22,926 nucleotides of DNA from a virus. The translations under genes and the position numbers were made by a program. Shown in pieces: positions 21,313 through 22,926 of this stretch. The notes beneath the pieces were generated by a model. That model ran no database searches and had not been told where the DNA came from. It saw only the letters and a program-made list of their open reading frames with translations. The first letter of the stretch is position 1; each line of letters starts with the position of its first letter. The stretch spans positions 1 to 22,926 of IMG/VR virus record IMGVR_UViG_3300017991_004506. The stretch is one strand, 5' to 3'.

Positions 21313-21923
21313 ACTTAGATGTGTATGAAAAATTTCTGACTTCTAAAAGAACTACTCAAGAGCTGTTGGCTGAGAAGAAGAAAAAGATTGAAGCGGCAGT
21401 TAAGGATCTAGAGACTAACCTACTTGATTTAGAAGAAGCTCATGAGGTGATGAATACTGTTGGGGTACTTTCCCAAAGAGAATCTAAGGAAATCTTTGAG
21501 GAACTTGTTACAAAAGCATTACAGTATGTGTTTGATGAAAGTTATTCTTTTGAAATGGTTAGTACTGTATCTAGAAATCAACCTGAAGTTTACCTATATG
21601 AAAAAGAAGGTGATAAGAGACATTTACTAAAAGATGATGAAATTGGTTATGGTGTTTTGGATATAATCTCTCTTGCTTTACGAATTGTTTGTTGGGCTAT
21701 TTACTATCATAAAACTGATGGTGTTTTCGTACTTGATGAGCCTTTCAAGAATCTTGATGATGGAAGATTTGAATTGGTTGATCACATGTTGCATCAGTTT
21801 TCGGAAATGTTAGGTATTCAATTTATCATGATAACCCAAAGGCATAAATTAGCAGAGATTGGGGATGTCTCATTCTTGGTTGAAAAGTCTAGAGAGATTA
21901 GTAATGTTAAGAAGATATTTTAG
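21309..21923 (+). CDS. Rad50/SbcC-like ATPase, C-terminal half
   Basis: This 204-residue protein carries what the protein at 17589 lacks. A short charged coil at 1-48 leads into the second ATPase lobe. The signature-like 'GYGVLDIISLAL' at 113-124 stands where Rad50 has 'LSGGE...SLALRLAL'. Walker B is V-F-V-L-D143-E144-P, then a D-loop-like 'NLDD', and H179 in 'ITQRHK' is the switch histidine. There is no Walker A of its own, so it should form the composite ATP site with the other half. It starts at GTG with AGGGAG at 21295-21300. Its coil is much shorter than the one on the N-terminal half. Confidence 0.82.
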   Translation: MNLDVYEKFLTSKRTTQELLAEKKKKIEAAVKDLETNLLDLEEAHEVMNTVGVLSQRESKEIFEELVTKALQYVFDESYSFEMVSTVSRNQPEVYLYEKEGDKRHLLKDDEIGYGVLDIISLALRIVCWAIYYHKTDGVFVLDEPFKNLDDGRFELVDHMLHQFSEMLGIQFIMITQRHKLAEIGDVSFLVEKSREISNVKKIF

Positions 21924-21946
21924 AAAAATTCTTTGTGGGGTTGGGT

Positions 21947-22489
21947 ATGGAATTTCATAGAATTCTTAATGGAAGATATGTACACTCTTACATAATTAAC
22001 ATGGCTGTACAGATAAAGAATTTCAAGCAGGAACTTCTAACTTTTGTTGTCATTCTAAATGGTGGAATTTATACTGCTTATTCTATCTTGAAGATGTTCA
22101 ATGATAAGGAGTTGGATTTGATAATAAAACATCTTGGTTTATCTTCTTATGATAACAGAATTGATTTTGGCGACGAAAGAGTCATAATAACTTCTCCGCT
22201 TACTGATTCATTTCGTGATGTAGAGGATAGGGATGTATGGATTATAGATGATACAGTTGACACTGGTGCTACTCTTAAGGCAGCACGGCAGATTGTTGAA
22301 GGCGGCAACCCAAAATCAATTCATACTGCAGTGTTAGTGGATAAGATAAAAAGCAGATTAGAGCATAAACAACCTAAACCAGATGTGGTTGGGTATACTT
22401 ATGAAGGGGATGGATTTTTAGTAGGTTGCGGGATGGGCCATGGTGAACGGTTTCGTCAACTAGATTGCTTGTATGAATTAGAGGTGTAG
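21947..22489 (+). CDS. Phosphoribosyltransferase (type I, hypoxanthine/guanine-like)
   Basis: This 180-residue protein has the PRPP-binding loop V97-W-I-I-D-D-T-V-D-T-G-A-T109, diagnostic of type I phosphoribosyltransferases, and 'VVILNGGIYTA' at about 34-44, as in HPRT-like enzymes ('GGxxxA'). It would join a base to PRPP to give a nucleotide. Purine salvage is the usual role. Being two genes upstream of queD, it could instead act on a deazapurine base. ATG 21947 is preferred (TGGGG six bases upstream); GTG 21935 would add four residues. Confidence 0.82.
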   Translation: MEFHRILNGRYVHSYIINMAVQIKNFKQELLTFVVILNGGIYTAYSILKMFNDKELDLIIKHLGLSSYDNRIDFGDERVIITSPLTDSFRDVEDRDVWIIDDTVDTGATLKAARQIVEGGNPKSIHTAVLVDKIKSRLEHKQPKPDVVGYTYEGDGFLVGCGMGHGERFRQLDCLYELEV

Positions 22490-22491
22490 AA

Positions 22492-22566
22492 ATGAAAGAT
22501 AGAGAATTGTGGATAGGAATAGTCATTATTGTGAGCCTGTTGTTATTAGATATCTCTTGTGGATAG
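22492..22566 (+). CDS. Very short membrane or lipopeptide-like ORF (24 aa)
   Basis: ATG 22492 has GAGGTG at about 22481-22486. A charged start (MKDRE) precedes a hydrophobic stretch WIGIVIIVSLLLL ending D-I-S-C-G, similar to but not matching a lipobox because the -3 residue is Asp. It may be a membrane peptide, a minimal lipopeptide or only a spacer ORF. It fills the space between the phosphoribosyltransferase and queD genes. Confidence 0.4.
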   Translation: MKDRELWIGIVIIVSLLLLDISCG

Positions 22567-22576
22567 GAGAAGAAAA

Positions 22577-22926
22577 ATGTTCAAGATTAAGAAAACGTTT
22601 GAAATATCGGCAGAGCACTCACTTAGATTACCCTATCCAAGCAAGTGTTCTCGAAATCACGGCCATAATTTCTTACTAACTATCTATTGTGCTTCTGATG
22701 GGCTTGATGAGAATGGAATGGTTGTAGATTTTACAGAGATAAAAAAGAAAATTTTAGATATACTTGACCATAGAAACTTGAATGCTATTGAGGGGCTTGG
22801 CTTTGTTGGATCTGTGCCATGCTTGTTTTCTAAGGCTGTTAGAAGGAACCCAACTGCTGAACGCATTGCTTATTGGATCTATGAGCGAATAGAAAAGTGT
22901 TATCGAGTTGATGTTCAGGAGTCAGA
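22577..22926 (+). CDS. queD: 6-carboxytetrahydropterin synthase QueD (3' end outside window)
   Basis: QueD turns dihydroneopterin triphosphate into 6-carboxytetrahydropterin, the substrate of QueE. Zinc ligands H14 ('SAEHS'), H28 and H30 ('NHGH') are present. The catalytic C24 ('SKCSRNHGH') and the D64-H65 pair ('LDHRNLN') are also there, and the C-terminal 'NPTAERIAYWIYERI' and 'VDVQES' fit the family. 116 codons are visible and the frame is open to the window end; only a few residues should be missing. AGGAGA at 22565-22570 precedes ATG 22577. It is 15 kb from queE, queC and dpdA. Confidence 0.92.
   Translation, partial: MFKIKKTFEISAEHSLRLPYPSKCSRNHGHNFLLTIYCASDGLDENGMVVDFTEIKKKILDILDHRNLNAIEGLGFVGSVPCLFSKAVRRNPTAERIAYWIYERIEKCYRVDVQES

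Noticed and set aside
1-22926. CRISPR arrays, tRNA genes, insertion sequences and long repeats
   Set aside because: Looked for by eye; no regularly spaced repeats, cloverleaf-like sequences, transposase motifs or terminal inverted repeats were found.

Overview
This window looks like part of the genome of a tailed, probably strictly lytic, double-stranded DNA bacteriophage. All recognisable genes lie on the + strand. They are packed end to end with many 4-base start/stop overlaps (ATGA, GTGA), and most have a purine-rich Shine-Dalgarno sequence. The DNA is visibly AT-rich. It carries a near-complete phage replication and recombination set but no tRNA, integrase, transposase or structural gene. 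No gap exceeds 113 bases, and I saw no convincing promoter, terminator, CRISPR array or long repeat. The host cannot be named from the sequence; the ribosome-binding sites only say it is a bacterium.

Layout. (1) 2-1645: the C-terminal part of an RNA ligase-type nucleotidyltransferase, then a CHC2/TOPRIM primase. (2) 1666-7671: a DNA-base hypermodification cassette containing QueE, a small unknown, a radical SAM/SPASM enzyme, a short-chain dehydrogenase, QueC, an unknown, a PIG-L/LmbE-type deacetylase, a GT4-like glycosyltransferase and a phage DpdA (TGT-like DNA transglycosylase). The QueD partner lies 15 kb downstream at 22577, cut by the window end. (3) 7659-12788: a DNA methyltransferase with a probable AUU start, a beta sliding clamp, a uracil-DNA-glycosylase/family A DNA polymerase fusion and a second methyltransferase. 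(4) 12902-17293: a clamp-loader ATPase, two overlapping small membrane proteins, a gp32-type single-strand binding protein, an unknown helical protein, a RecA/UvsX-like recombinase and a RuvC-like resolvase, with micro-ORFs in the joints. (5) 17290-22489: a Rad50/SbcC ATPase split into two separately encoded halves with an Mre11/SbcD nuclease between them, a second metallophosphoesterase, several small proteins and a phosphoribosyltransferase. (6) 22492-22926: a 24-residue membrane peptide and the start of queD.

How the parts fit. QueD, QueE and QueC would convert a pterin precursor to 7-cyano-7-deazaguanine (preQ0). GTP cyclohydrolase (FolE) is not seen here and would come from the host or from outside the window. 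DpdA would exchange the deazaguanine for guanine in phage DNA. The unusual part is what sits between QueE and DpdA: a radical SAM enzyme, an SDR, a PIG-L deacetylase and a GT4 enzyme. The phage 7-deazaguanine modifications I know of carry only small substituents. A glycosyltransferase plus sugar deacetylase resembles the BshA/BshB logic of bacillithiol synthesis and suggests an amino-sugar-bearing 7-deazaguanine, or another elaborated base. This is the strongest candidate for an undescribed system here, and it is an inference from gene content.
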